This document shows positions 47,676-56,754 of a stretch of 64,000 nt of DNA, piece after piece. Each line of letters begins with the position of its first letter. Position 1 is the first letter of the stretch. The position numbers and the translations under genes are program-made. Location: the NCBI RefSeq assembly GCF_050003625.1, contig NC_134398.1, positions 104,569,253-104,633,252 of the forward strand. Reading direction: 5' to 3'. The DNA comes from Haematobia irritans. Lineage: Eukaryota; Arthropoda; Insecta; Diptera; Muscidae. The notes beneath the pieces were generated by a model. That model did no database searches and was not told where the DNA came from. It saw nothing but the letters and a program-made list of their open reading frames with translations.

Positions 47676-49034
47676 ATGAATCCTACAAATAATCCTAGTG
47701 ACCCTTCATCTGGACATTCTGGATCCAGCGGTTCTTCAAATATCAAAGCGGCGGGAACTGCATCTCCTGCTTACGACAGATTTCTCTTCGATTGTGAATA
47801 TTTGATACTTTTCTGTACACAATTCGAACAGTGTGATATCGGAGACCAAACGGACTCTGTATTGGAAGTCAAATTGGAAGACTTGGAAAAAAGATGGCAA
47901 CAACTTCAAACTTCGTACCAAACTATAATGCTATCTCCAAGCTCTACTGATCCAAAGGACATTAAGGCTAATGCTAAGATAAATTTCATTGCCAGTTCAG
48001 AGGCATATTATACCGCAAGGTCTCAAATTTTAGATATTCTAAGAATATCTGGAGGCCATACACGACAACAAGCCAGACATAGTCTAATTCCCGAATATGT
48101 TCCGCAGAATCGAAATCCTGTTCCAATCTCCTCTCATGACTCAAACGACAGCTATATTAAAGTCCCTCCTTGTGATACCGAGGTGTTTAAAGGTGGTTAC
48201 GAGGAGTGGCCCTCGTTCCGTGACATGTTCACGGCAGTTTATGTCAATCATCCGAAATTAACCCCCGCTCAAAAACTTTACCATTTACGCAATAAGACCA
48301 GAGGCCCAGCTGGAGCAATTGTCAAGCGTTATACTTTATGCAATGAAAATGTCTCTTTAGCGTGGGACGCGCTCAAGTCTCGCTATGAGAATAAACGAGT
48401 TTTGGTCGACAATCAATTAAAAATTCTCTTTAATATACCCGTTGCATCTGTAGAGAACAGTGAATCAATTCAAAGGATTCAATCTACAGTTAATGATTGT
48501 TTATGTACACTTCGAACGCTCGATGTCGACGTAAGTGGTTGGGATCCAATTCTCATTTATTTAATTTCTACTAAATTACCCGATGAGACTCTTTCTCTAT
48601 GGGAACAATCCCTTAGATCTCATCGAGAATTGCCAACATGGAACCAACTTGATGAATTTTTGATAAATAGATTCGAAGTAGTTGAACGCATATCAAGTAT
48701 TCGATACACCAAGCAGCAACATACCAACTCATCTCAAATCTCCAATAAAACTGATCATACCATTAAAGGCTCATCTCAGGGCTCTGGCAAGATTCAAACG
48801 TATCATTCGCAAGAAAAACTTGCATCTACATGCATTCTTTGTGAAACAAATCATACTTTGCGAGTTTGTCCGAAGTTCCGACAACTTACCGCACAACAAC
48901 GTGTAGATGTGGTATACAAAAATAAAATTTGCAGTAATTGTCTTTCATCATCTCACCTCAAAACGAACTGCAAAAGCATTAATTGCTTCATCTCAGAAAT
49001 AATTACAATGAGAATAAAAACCGAGGTCCTGTAA
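47676..49034 (+). CDS. gag: BEL/Pao gag (frame-broken at its C-terminus)
   Basis: A capsid and nucleocapsid protein. ATG at 47676. Ser/Gly-rich start, coiled helix (VKLEDLEKRWQQLQTSYQTI), then the BEL-type capsid core (VFKGGYEEWPSFRDMFTAVY, KLTPAQKLYHLRNKTRGPAG, AWDALKSRYENKRVLVDNQL). The end has two CCHC-like knuckles, CILCETNHTLRVC and CSNCLSSSHLKTNC. The third knuckle usual for this family is lost where the frame breaks near 48975; after that the reading is nonsense until the stop at 49034. The following pol ORF begins in another frame in that same area, so this copy has a frameshift rather than a designed gag end. Confidence 0.88.
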   Translation: MNPTNNPSDPSSGHSGSSGSSNIKAAGTASPAYDRFLFDCEYLILFCTQFEQCDIGDQTDSVLEVKLEDLEKRWQQLQTSYQTIMLSPSSTDPKDIKANAKINFIASSEAYYTARSQILDILRISGGHTRQQARHSLIPEYVPQNRNPVPISSHDSNDSYIKVPPCDTEVFKGGYEEWPSFRDMFTAVYVNHPKLTPAQKLYHLRNKTRGPAGAIVKRYTLCNENVSLAWDALKSRYENKRVLVDNQLKILFNIPVASVENSESIQRIQSTVNDCLCTLRTLDVDVSGWDPILIYLISTKLPDETLSLWEQSLRSHRELPTWNQLDEFLINRFEVVERISSIRYTKQQHTNSSQISNKTDHTIKGSSQGSGKIQTYHSQEKLASTCILCETNHTLRVCPKFRQLTAQQRVDVVYKNKICSNCLSSSHLKTNCKSINCFISEIITMRIKTEVL

Positions 49035-50737
49035 ACAATGAATCTATAAATGAAAGCCAGAATCATCAAAAGCCCACTAAAAATGTTACAAATCAATTGC
49101 CGTTAGATGAAGGTCCCTCTTCGTCAAGGCAAATTAATTCCTCACACATTCAAGCAAATTTTGCTTCAAATAATGATATGATTTTGCTTCGAACTGCTTT
49201 AGTGCAGATTGAACACATGGGAGAATTTTTCACGGTCAGAGCTCTAATAGATCCGGGCTCTCAACGAACTTTTATTTCTCCGCGAATCCAGAACCTATTA
49301 CAGCTTCCAACAATTAAGGCCAACTTTGAGATATCAGGAATTGGAGGTCAAATTCAGAAATCTGGCAAGCTATGCCAGATGGTTATAGTTTCGAAAAACC
49401 GAGACATTCGTTTTAGCGTATCTGCTATTGTATTACCAAATGTAACCAAGAAACTTCCTACTGTTTCATTCGAAATTCCGAATCCTTCTGAATTAAACGA
49501 TCTCGAGTTGGCGGATCCACATTTTAATAAGTCTTCCCATATTGATTTGGTTCTTGGAAACGATTCTGAACGTTTCATTAACATTGACGGAATCAAAAAG
49601 AATATATGTGGAGAAACCTCTGCGTATAATACAATATTCGGTTGGGTACTTAGTGGTCCAATGCGGACTGAAACTATATTATCATTATCTGTAAATGTTC
49701 TCGAATCCGAAGGGACTGCTCTCAGCGATTTGTTGAGAAAATTTTGGGAACAGGAAGAAGTACCAACCTCCCATCTCGTCTCAGATGCTGATGCGTTCTG
49801 TGAGGAATTTTATAAAAAAACTACTACTCGAACTTCAAATGGTCGTTACATGGTGAGACTTCCTTTTAGGGAAGAGTTTTCTCAATCAATGTACTTGGGC
49901 TCATCGAGATTTATTGCTATGGCACAATATAATCATATGGAACGCAATTTATCCAAGAATTCTGAATTAAAAACTCAATACAATGAAGTTCTCAACGAGT
50001 ACATTGAACTTGACCACGCAGAAGAGACATCGTCTCGTGAAATATGTTCCGATGGCAAGTTTAACTCATTTTATTTACCACACCATGCGGTGATACGACC
50101 CGAACACAAGTCGACAAAAGTTCGAATCGTCTTTAATGCATCACGGAAAACAAAGTCAGGTTTCTCCCTGAATGATGTATTGCATACGGGTCCGACTTTA
50201 CAATCTGATCTCACCTCGATAATTTTGAATTGGCGAAAATATCAATACGTTTTCTGCGGTGATATTCAGAAAATGTATAGACAAATTCTTTTACACCCGC
50301 ATGACAGACCCTACCAACGTATTTTATTCCGGGGTTCTACAGATGGTCCTATCAAAGACTATCAACTTAAAACTGTCACTTTTGGCATCAACTGTGCCCC
50401 TTTTCTCGCTATACGCACTCTATTGCAATTGGCATCTGATTATGAAGGAAAATATCCCAGAGTTGCGGAGATTCTTAGGCGGGAGACATATGTTGATGAC
50501 ATTTTGTCGGGAGTTTTCTCAATGGAAGAAGCCCTGAAGGCACAAGCTGAATTAATTGAAGTTTTAACTCAAGCAGGATTTCCTCTCAAGAAAATAATAG
50601 CAAATGACCCGGAATTACTTTCTCACATCCCATCTCAAGATTTATACGATTCAGACTTTTTGCGGTTTCATGAATCAAGTTCAACAAAAACTTTAGGAAA
50701 TGGAACGCTTTATCCGATTCATTCACATATTCATTGA
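48983..50737 (+). pseudogene. pol: BEL/Pao protease and reverse transcriptase (part of pol)
   Basis: Aspartic protease RALIDPGSQRTFIS with its flap region GIGGQ and later DLVLGNDSERF. Then RT: STKVRIVFNASRKTKSG, YVFCGDIQKMYRQILLHPHD (first Asp), KTVTFGINCAPFLAIRTL and the catalytic RETYVDDILSG. The frame opens without an ATG just after the third-knuckle remnant (LLHLRNN). It breaks near 50695 (after TKTLG), ending at 50737, while the continuation is in the next frame. The key residues are intact. Confidence 0.9.
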
Positions 50738-51795
50738 AACCCTTTGAATATAATCAATTGATGACAAAGCGCATGGTATTATCGGCTATTGCGCAATTAT
50801 TTGATCCTGCGGGGTGGATAGCTCCAGTCATCATCAGATCCAAAATCTTAATGCAGCAGTTATGGCTCGAAGGTATTGGATGGGATGACAACCTTAGCCC
50901 AGAATCTCAATCAACCTGGGAGAGGCTTGTGTCTGATCTTTCTCACGTGAATTCCATTACTATACCAAGATGGTTACAATACTGTCCAAGTGACAAACTA
51001 GAGATTCACGGTTTCTCAGATGCGTCTCAGGCCGCATATTGTGCATGCGTTTATATTCGCTGCCAAACTCAAAAATTTGTCGTCTTCTCTAATCTGCTTG
51101 TTGCTAAAAGTAAAGTTGCACCGCTTAAACCAGTTTGTTTACCGAGATTGGAATTGAATGGCGCATATCTTTTAGCGAAGCTGGTTAAATACGTTGTCTC
51201 AACATTAAACTTTAAATTCAGTGCCATAACATTATGGACAGATTCTTCCATAGTACTGGGATGGCTTTCGAAACCCCCTTGGTCTTGGGAGACATATGTG
51301 GCGAATCGGACCGCTCAGATTCACGACCTGGTTCCGGAGGGTATTTGGCGTCATGTTCCCACACATGATAACCCGGCCGATTTAGGCACTAGGGGCTGCC
51401 GGCCCCAAGATTTGGTTGATAATTCTTTATGGTTTATTGGTCCGAACTGGTTGACTAGGCCACACACAGCCTGGCCAGAAAATAATCCCCTTATGGCTCC
51501 GGAGATCGGAAAACGTACAACCGTTCACACATATCATGATGCGATTGAGGAGCCAGACATCTTACTCAGATTTTCGTCCTATACTCGTGCATTACGAGTA
51601 ATATCATATATGTTTAGATTTTACAACAATTGTCTCAGTCGAATTAAATCGGGAATTGTTGATACTCACCGTGGTTCCGATGATAATATACGGGTGGCGG
51701 ATGTTAGAATCGCATCCGGGATAATCACACGACCAATTGTTAAATTATGCTACTTACCACTTCTAGATCAAACTCCTTCCGACTCATCCACCTAA
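50734..51795 (+). pseudogene. pol: BEL/Pao RNase H and remnant integrase ends
   Basis: Starts with the BEL-typical post-RT block LKPFEYNQLMTKRMVLSAIA, QLFDPAGWIAPV, then RNase H with IHGFSDASQAAYCACV (Asp), LPRLELNGAYLLAKL (Glu), TLWTDSSIVLGWL (Asp) and HDNPADLGTRG (Asp). After YTRALRVISYMFRFYNNC, the usual start of the BEL integrase region, the reading jumps to DDNIRVADVRIASGIITRPI and VKLCYLPL, which is the usual very end of BEL pol. The zinc-binding and DDE core of integrase, several hundred residues, are missing. The jump lies near 51655. The frame itself remains open to its stop. Confidence 0.88.
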
Positions 51796-51825
51796 CATTA
51801 GAACCTCTCATGATCATTTCTTTTC

Positions 51826-51885
51826 CCAACTTTTTCTTTCCCACTCCATTTCCATTTCCTACACTAAAGTCATATCCCATTACAG
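51826..51885 (+). promoter_or_regulatory. Strong splice-acceptor-like sequence before the extra ORF
   Basis: A pyrimidine-rich stretch (TTTTCCCAACTTTTTCTTTC and onward to CATTTCCTACACTAAAG) followed by CCCATTACAG, the AG at 51884-51885, sixteen bases before the ATG at 51902. This is the layout used by retroelements that express a 3' ORF from a spliced message. Confidence 0.55.
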
Positions 51886-51901
51886 ATCCTTTCATCCCAA
51901 A

Positions 51902-52438
51902 ATGTCGTATCATCGGGTTTATGAATGCGCCATTTGCAAGGAAAGGCACTCTTTGCGTGACTGTCCTATTTTTATTATGATGACGGTAGCGGATAGACGG
52001 GTTACAGTACGCAATCATAAGTATTGCATGAACTGCCTCGCGAAAAGCCACACAGTTGAGAACTGCCACTCTTCGCAAACTTGCAGGAAGTGCGGTTACC
52101 AGCACCATACGATGCTTCACCCTCAGATCTCCTTGACTCCTACAGCCACGACTCCATCCTGCTTCACCCCGAGAACGACCACTAGAAGACCCAACACCAC
52201 TCCGCAAACCAATGCATCTGCACGACGACGGCCGACAGTAACTCGTACTGTAAGGACTACAAGACGAACGATGAAGAAGAATCCGATAGCCCAGCATCCG
52301 ACCCGGAGGCCAACGAAACCAAACCGAGCCAATAATAAGAATAAGAAGCGTCCAGCAAAAGCAAAACTGAACCAGCAGGTGCTTGCAGAAGCCATCAAGT
52401 CCTTAGCCACGGTCCTATGCCAACCAGATTTTGCGTAA
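51902..52438 (+). CDS. Zinc-knuckle accessory ORF downstream of BEL pol
   Basis: 178 codons, intact. Residues 8-73 carry three zinc-knuckle-type modules: CAICKERHSLRDC, CMNCLAKSHTVENC and CRKCGYQHHTMLH. Their order and spacing are those of the BEL gag nucleocapsid triad, but this ORF lies after pol and not in gag. The rest is a very basic, Thr/Pro/Arg/Lys-rich tail (for example TVRTTRRTMKKNP and NKNKKRPAKAKLNQQ), suggesting nucleic-acid binding, and a short helical end (LAEAIKSLATVLCQ). It starts 106 bases after the pol stop and ends about 18 bases before the 3' LTR. It is probably expressed by splicing. A role as an RNA chaperone or silencing suppressor would be speculation; similarity to gag knuckles is what is seen. 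Confidence 0.75.
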   Translation: MSYHRVYECAICKERHSLRDCPIFIMMTVADRRVTVRNHKYCMNCLAKSHTVENCHSSQTCRKCGYQHHTMLHPQISLTPTATTPSCFTPRTTTRRPNTTPQTNASARRRPTVTRTVRTTRRTMKKNPIAQHPTRRPTKPNRANNKNKKRPAKAKLNQQVLAEAIKSLATVLCQPDFA

Positions 52439-52439
52439 G

Positions 52440-52455
52440 AGCAAGGCCGGGGGCA
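52440..52455 (+). promoter_or_regulatory. BEL/Pao polypurine tract
   Basis: AGCAAGGCCGGGGGCA just before the 3' LTR; purine-rich with a CC interruption, weaker than usual. Confidence 0.5.
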
Positions 52456-52940
52456 TGGACAAACTTCACGTTTGTCCAAATTATTATGAATTTATTATTA
52501 TTTATTTATGATTTTCTTTTATGAATTTTTAATGAATTTCAATGAATTACTTTTTAATGAATTGCATTTTTGGATTAATGAATTATGAATTAGTTATCAT
52601 CGGCTTAAGACGCTTTCTTTGTATCCACTTTCCCTCCAACTTTCAAACGGTGAGCATCAAAACCATTTCTCCTCTCCTTTACTTTCTTCTACATTTTAAA
52701 TAAACCATTGTATTACCATCTAAACTAAAACATTTCTGTGTTATCATTTATTTTTCTTTCCGGTGGTTACTTCCTCATAACATTGTTGATTGTTTCTCAT
52801 TGCTCTGAGAAATAATCAACAAAACCCGCTCATACAGTCCACTTGCTCTCTACAGGGGTATTTCACCAAACAACAGATCACCTTGTTGCTCCACTTCTCT
52901 GCCTTGGAATCTCCGCCCCCCCCCCCCCCCAAACCTTTCA
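52456..52940 (+). repeat. BEL/Pao 3' LTR, internally deleted
   Basis: 485 bases, same ends as the 5' LTR (TGGACAAAC...CCTTTCA) but missing about 125 bases after GAATTATGAATTA. The poly-C run is longer here. Followed by the AAATG duplication. Confidence 0.9.
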
Positions 52941-52974
52941 AAATGATTTACGGGTCTCATTTCAACTTATCCTT

Positions 52975-53276
52975 AAAAACGACATATTTTGTTTCTGGGA
53001 CAACAAACATTTGTAGTTGTTATAGCAGTAAAAATGTTAGCTATTTCAACTAAAGCAGTTTGCTATTTCAGAAGCGATGTTTATCAAAAACTTTTAGCAA
53101 ACACGTTTGCTAGTTCAACAGCATTTGTTTACTATATTAGCTGTAAAAAATGTTTGCTGTTTCAACTAACGACTGCTTGCTGAAACAACTACATGCTACT
53201 GCTGTCCCTTTTTCAAAAACTGCTGTTTTAGCAAACATTTTTGCTATTATAAGTAACAAAATTTTTTGGGTGTAGG
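52975..53276. repeat. Repeat built of AGCAAAC / CTGCTGTTT words
   Basis: Some ten occurrences of GCAAAC or GTTTGC and of AGCAG or CTGCT in 300 bases (for example TTTAGCAAACACGTTTGCTAG), ending GGGTGTAG. A related, shorter stretch is at 35042-35220 and its duplicate at 40092-40270. Looks like the subterminal repeats of a DNA transposon of unknown family. Confidence 0.5.
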
Positions 53277-53606
53277 AAATCACGTGCATTTCATTTACTC
53301 TAATAATAACCATCTTCAATCACAAAGTCATAAAACTTGTCATAACTTGAATGCTCTTTCTAAACAGTTTGTACTTCTTGCAGCTTGCATTGACAAGCCG
53401 AATCCTCAAGAAAGAGATTTAAGAAATGCCTTGTTTATCCTAAAGAAATAAGGATCAGTCGACCCAAGCACATTGTCGACTAAGCAAAGCAATTCCCCAC
53501 AATGGGCGCAAGGAATTCTTGAAGCTGGAAAGAAGGAAAGATCGCAGGATGAACTGGCGTCAAAAGATCAGTGGCAAAAAAAAAAATATTTTTTTATTCA
53601 TCTATG
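53277..53606. other. Unannotated stretch
   Basis: The plus strand is open for about 60 codons up to 53451 (...LAACIDKPNPQERDLRNALFILKK and a stop), preceded by a TAG that could be a splice acceptor. I do not recognise the residues and cannot say whether this is an exon or chance. Confidence 0.3.
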
Positions 53607-53756
53607 GTTAGGTTAAAGTGGCGACCCGATTAAGTTTCAGGCTCACTTAGACTATTCAGTCCATTGTGATACCACATTAACTAAAAGTACCTATTACATA
53701 TGGGCACTTCTATTTTTAACCGCTGAACCTTCTCGATTACTTTCTTCTGTTGAACC
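53607..53756 (-). repeat. LOA-like LINE 3' tail, inverted
   Basis: GGTTAGGTTAAAGTGGCGAC...TCCATTGTGATACCACATTA...AACCGCTGAACCTTCTCGAT: reverse complement of the tail at 16440-16575. Nothing coding attached. Confidence 0.7.
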
Positions 53757-54184
53757 ATCTATGGAGTAATCCTAACTAACAATGCTATACGACAATATTT
53801 ACAGATGGTATCTTATGCCTAAGTATTTAATAATAGTGTTATATATCTTTTTATGTTACATTTATATTCTGAAAGATCAAAATATTTATATTATTTATTA
53901 AACTCTTCACGTAATCGGCGAACAGAATCGTGATTTTCAAAGTTTGTGCGAAAGTACTGAATGCGAAGCAGTTCAAAATTACGATTAGGTCTTGAATCTA
54001 CCATTAATAACATCAACCATAAAACAGATATTCAGCATAGTACGTCTACTTTTCAGTGTAGGCAATTTGACAAGTGAAAGTCTTTCTTTGTAAGACGACA
54101 TGGATTGAGTCGAGTTGTTCCGTCTTGTGATGGCGATTGTTAACAGGGGAGCAGTGGACAGTATTGTTACAAAGCACAAGTGGA
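53757..54184. other. Unannotated AT-rich stretch
   Basis: No recognisable gene. The minus-strand 90-codon frame at 53985-54257 overlaps plus-strand LINE-like codons at its end and has no domain of its own. Confidence 0.4.
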
Positions 54185-54550
54185 GAAAAAGTTTCACGGC
54201 CCAGATCCTCGACACCAAGAGGCTGGTTGGTATCAAGGACAATTTAGCTAGTCGCATTTGCGGACCAGATGTCTATAGAATGTTTTAAAGCTGCGTTGAT
54301 AATAATTGGTGACGTTTGGGAAGGAGCTGCTCTAGAGTTAGTCGAGAAGAAATACATACCGGCTAAACCTAGAGCACATGCATGGATACCAGCAAACCCT
54401 CCAGACCCTGAATCTATTTTAAATAGACTGAAACAATGCAATCCCGATCTTCCAACAGCTGATTGGAAGGTTGGCCGTTAGGATCAAGTGGATGGACCAA
54501 GTTGAACCGATCGTTATTGCGAGAGTCACTGTTCAAAATAAATATCTTTT
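54185..54550 (+). pseudogene. LOA-like LINE ORF1 fragment
   Basis: The plus strand reads RICGPDVYRMF, then AALIIIGDVWEGAALELVEK, IPAKPRAHAWIPANPPDPES and ILNRLKQCNPDLPTADWKV, with a frame break and then WMDQVEPIVIARVTVQNK. The motif series (KPRA-WIP...P...ILN-L...NP-LPT-DWKV) is one I associate with ORF1-type proteins of fly LOA-like LINEs (a DUF4780-like domain). It stops where an LTR element begins, and ORF1-end and endonuclease codons resume at about 56755, so the LTR element probably split this LINE. Confidence 0.55.
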
Positions 54551-54555
54551 GAACA

Positions 54556-54797
54556 TGAATGCGATAAAGGCGACAATAAAAATATCTTAGAATTGGTCCC
54601 TATCATTAGATAGAGATTAGGGATGCGTTTACTTAGGATCGCTATAAAATCATTGCACTAGCTGATAAGAGCGCATGTGTGATGTATGTGTACTTAGGAT
54701 CTTAATGTAGCAAAGTAGATAAGAGATAGTTGTGTGCGACGATCAGTTAGTTTGTAAGTGTATAAGGAGGAATATTTTTGTAAATAAATTAGTATCA
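54556..54797 (+). repeat. 5' LTR of the small BEL/Pao-like element
   Basis: TGAATGCGATAAAGGCGACA...AATTAGTATCA. It contains GTGTATAAGGAGGAATATTTTTG near its end. Matches 56465-56729 with few substitutions. Confidence 0.7.
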
Positions 54798-55645
54798 AAA
54801 GTATTAGTATCAAGCACTGTGCAGGAATTTGAAAATTTCTTCAATGGACTGGAGAAGAAAAATGAAAATCGAAGAAATGAGACGATCACCAAAGCATGGA
54901 GCCAAGCAGAAGAGGAATTGCAAATCAAGCTAAGGAACCAGCAGCAGCTCTTGATTGACCAGGAAAGAAAAGAAGTTCTTCAAAATGAAGATCAAGATAT
55001 GCTTATTGTTGATGTTAATTTGGAGCGAGAGCTACTGGTGTTGAAAGAAGAAACGGCTAATCTTTTCCATGTCAGAGAATATGGTGAAAGCCCTACACGG
55101 CCTCTTAACGATGTATCAATATAAATTTGAAACAACAAAGAAAACGTGATTTAAAAGGAATCTTGGAGGAGAAGGAGAATTTCTATCTGCAACGAGATAT
55201 TAATTCAGAAGCGACTCTGGCACAACACAACAAGTTAATAGATTACCTCCCGTTGAAAGTGGAAGACCTGACTCAAACGGAAAAGAACACATTGACAGAT
55301 GGGCACAACACCATAGAAAATTCCACGTGGTACCCCACGTTACAAAAGGAACTAAAATGGGAGAAAATGTTTAGGAAGATAAAGATAGGAGAGGTCTACC
55401 TGGAATATCAATGCGAACTCTGGAGAACTGGTAAGAACGATCCAATTCACTCTGGCACAACACAACAAGTTAATAGATTACCTCCCGTTGAAAGTGGAAG
55501 ATTGACTCAAACGGAAAAGAACACATTGACAGATGGGCACAACACCATAGAAAATTCCACTTGGTACCCCACGTTACAAAAGGAACTAAAATGGGAGAAA
55601 ATGTTCAGGAAGATAAAGATAGGAGAGGTCTACCTGGAATATTAA
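54798..55645 (+). pseudogene. Internal ORF remnants of the small LTR element
   Basis: Two consecutive frames. The first reads VQEFENFFNGLEKKNENRRN, ETITKAWSQAEEELQIKLRN and ends at 55124; it is mostly charged and helical, gag-like in character but without a recognised domain. The second (from 55127) consists of QRKRDLKGILEEKENFYLQR followed by a segment that is tandemly repeated (see 55216-55684). I cannot assign either to a known protein. Confidence 0.4.
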
Positions 55646-55684
55646 TGCGAACTCTGGAGAACTGGTAAGAACGATCCAATTCAC
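55216..55684 (+). repeat. Tandem duplication of 235 bases
   Basis: TCTGGCACAACACAACAAGT to ACGATCCAATTCAC occurs at 55216-55450 and again at 55451-55684, differing by about five substitutions and one deleted base (GACCTGACTC versus GATTGACTC). Confidence 0.9.
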
Positions 55685-55739
55685 CAATATAAGCTGACCA
55701 CATTTACACATGGTACGGTAAGAGATGTCAAAATGTAGA

Positions 55740-56110
55740 CATACGGCGAATAATTCACGAAGATTTCTACATGGACAATATGCTGACGGGATGCCAACCA
55801 CTCGCAGTTGGACTAAAGCTCATGTGATGGATGTGAAGGAAGGACGACAAATCTCCATTCGCAAATAAGAGGCAGCATTCACTGCCGGAGTGAAAAGAAG
55901 AGTTTGGTTGGCGCCGGAAAAAGAAGATCCCGAAGGAGCCCGACCGTGGCGTACTTCTATATTTTGGAGCTCGCAGCAAGATGCCAACGCAAATCTTATG
56001 TTCCAACCTTTGAAGACCAGTGTTGGTTGTTTAACGAGGAAGCAGACATCAGTAGTTGGCTCTACGGTCAATCTGCTAAAAATAGCAACAGATTATTTCA
56101 CTTAACACTT
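55740..56110 (+). pseudogene. Pao-like RT remnant
   Basis: The plus strand reads RRIIHEDFYMDNMLTGCQPL, which corresponds to the (Y/F)xVDD-LLTG catalytic motif of BEL/Pao RTs with the second Asp replaced by Asn. The downstream frame (RRVWLAPEKEDPEGARPWRT, then WSSQQDANANLMFQPL) is open but not recognisable. Stops separate the pieces. Confidence 0.55.
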
Positions 56111-56410
56111 TATGGAAGTAAAGTATAGATTTGAAAATAACAGCGTTACCACAAGGATTAAATAAATATTTTTTCTGAATTAGATTATTTCCAAAGTTCG
56201 CCAGCATACGTTAATCATTATAAATTTATATATTTCAAACATTAGAATGTAATTGTATAATACAGTCCGCCAACTTAATAATATAGCCCGGCAGAATGTT
56301 GGAAGATCTGGGCACTTAGCATTTATTTTAATTATCCTAGTATTAATAATTCTCAAAATCTCATTTTATAACAATGCTCAAAAAGGGGCACTATTAGACA
56401 TTATTTGTTC

Positions 56411-56461
56411 CGGCCGGCAGAATGTCCAAAATGATATTTATTTTGAACATTCTGCCGGCCG
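56411..56461. repeat. GC-rich perfect hairpin next to the 3' LTR
   Basis: CGGCCGGCAGAATGT (56411-56425) and its exact complement ACATTCTGCCGGCCG (56447-56461), with further imperfect pairing (CCAAAAT/ATTTTGA) toward the loop. CCCGGCAGAATGTTGG at 56287-56302 is a related single arm. The hairpin ends four bases before the 3' LTR. Confidence 0.85.
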
Positions 56462-56464
56462 ACA

Positions 56465-56729
56465 TGAATGCGATAACGGCGACAATAAAAATATCTTAGA
56501 ATTGGTCCCTATCATTAGATAGAGATTAGGGACGCGTTTACTTAGGATCGCTATAAAATCATTGCACTAGCTGATAAGAGCGCATGTGTGATGTATGTGT
56601 ACTTACGATCTTAATGTAGCAAAGTAGATAAGAGATAGTTGTGTGCGACGATCAGTTGGTCTGATGCACAAACAGTTTAGTTTGTAAGTGTATATAAGGA
56701 GGAATATTTTTGTAAATAAATTAGTATCA
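56465..56729 (+). repeat. 3' LTR of the small BEL/Pao-like element
   Basis: 265 bases matching 54556-54797, with the 23-base insertion near 56662-56684. Confidence 0.7.
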
Positions 56730-56754
56730 AAAGAGTACTCGCCTAGTTTGGTAT

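Larger units (their letters stand above)
43001..52940 (+). mobile_element. BEL/Pao retrotransposon with extra 3' zinc-knuckle ORF, integrase deleted
   Basis: 9,940 bases between direct AAATG duplications (42996-43000 and 52941-52945), 5 bp as usual for BEL/Pao. LTRs start TGGACAAAC and end CCTTTCA. Order: 5' LTR, primer site, 4-kb leader, gag, protease-RT-RNase H with two frame breaks, pol C-terminus with most of the integrase missing, a separate zinc-knuckle ORF, polypurine tract and a shortened 3' LTR. The element is defective for integrase, so it could only move with help from another copy. Confidence 0.92.
54556..56729 (+). mobile_element. Small, decayed LTR element of BEL/Pao type
   Basis: Direct terminal repeats of 242 bases (54556-54797) and 265 bases (56465-56729) run TGAATGCGATAA...TTAGTATCA. 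The second has a 23-base insertion (GGTCTGATGCACAAACAG...). The interior is only about 1.67 kb and holds a helical ORF, a 235-base tandem duplication and a decayed Pao-like RT motif. No clear target duplication was found. Presumed non-autonomous. Confidence 0.65.

Noticed and set aside
51740..52297. 185-codon minus-strand frame opposite the zinc-knuckle ORF
   Set aside because: Shadow of the plus-strand ORF; the plus strand has the knuckle pattern and fits the element's orientation.
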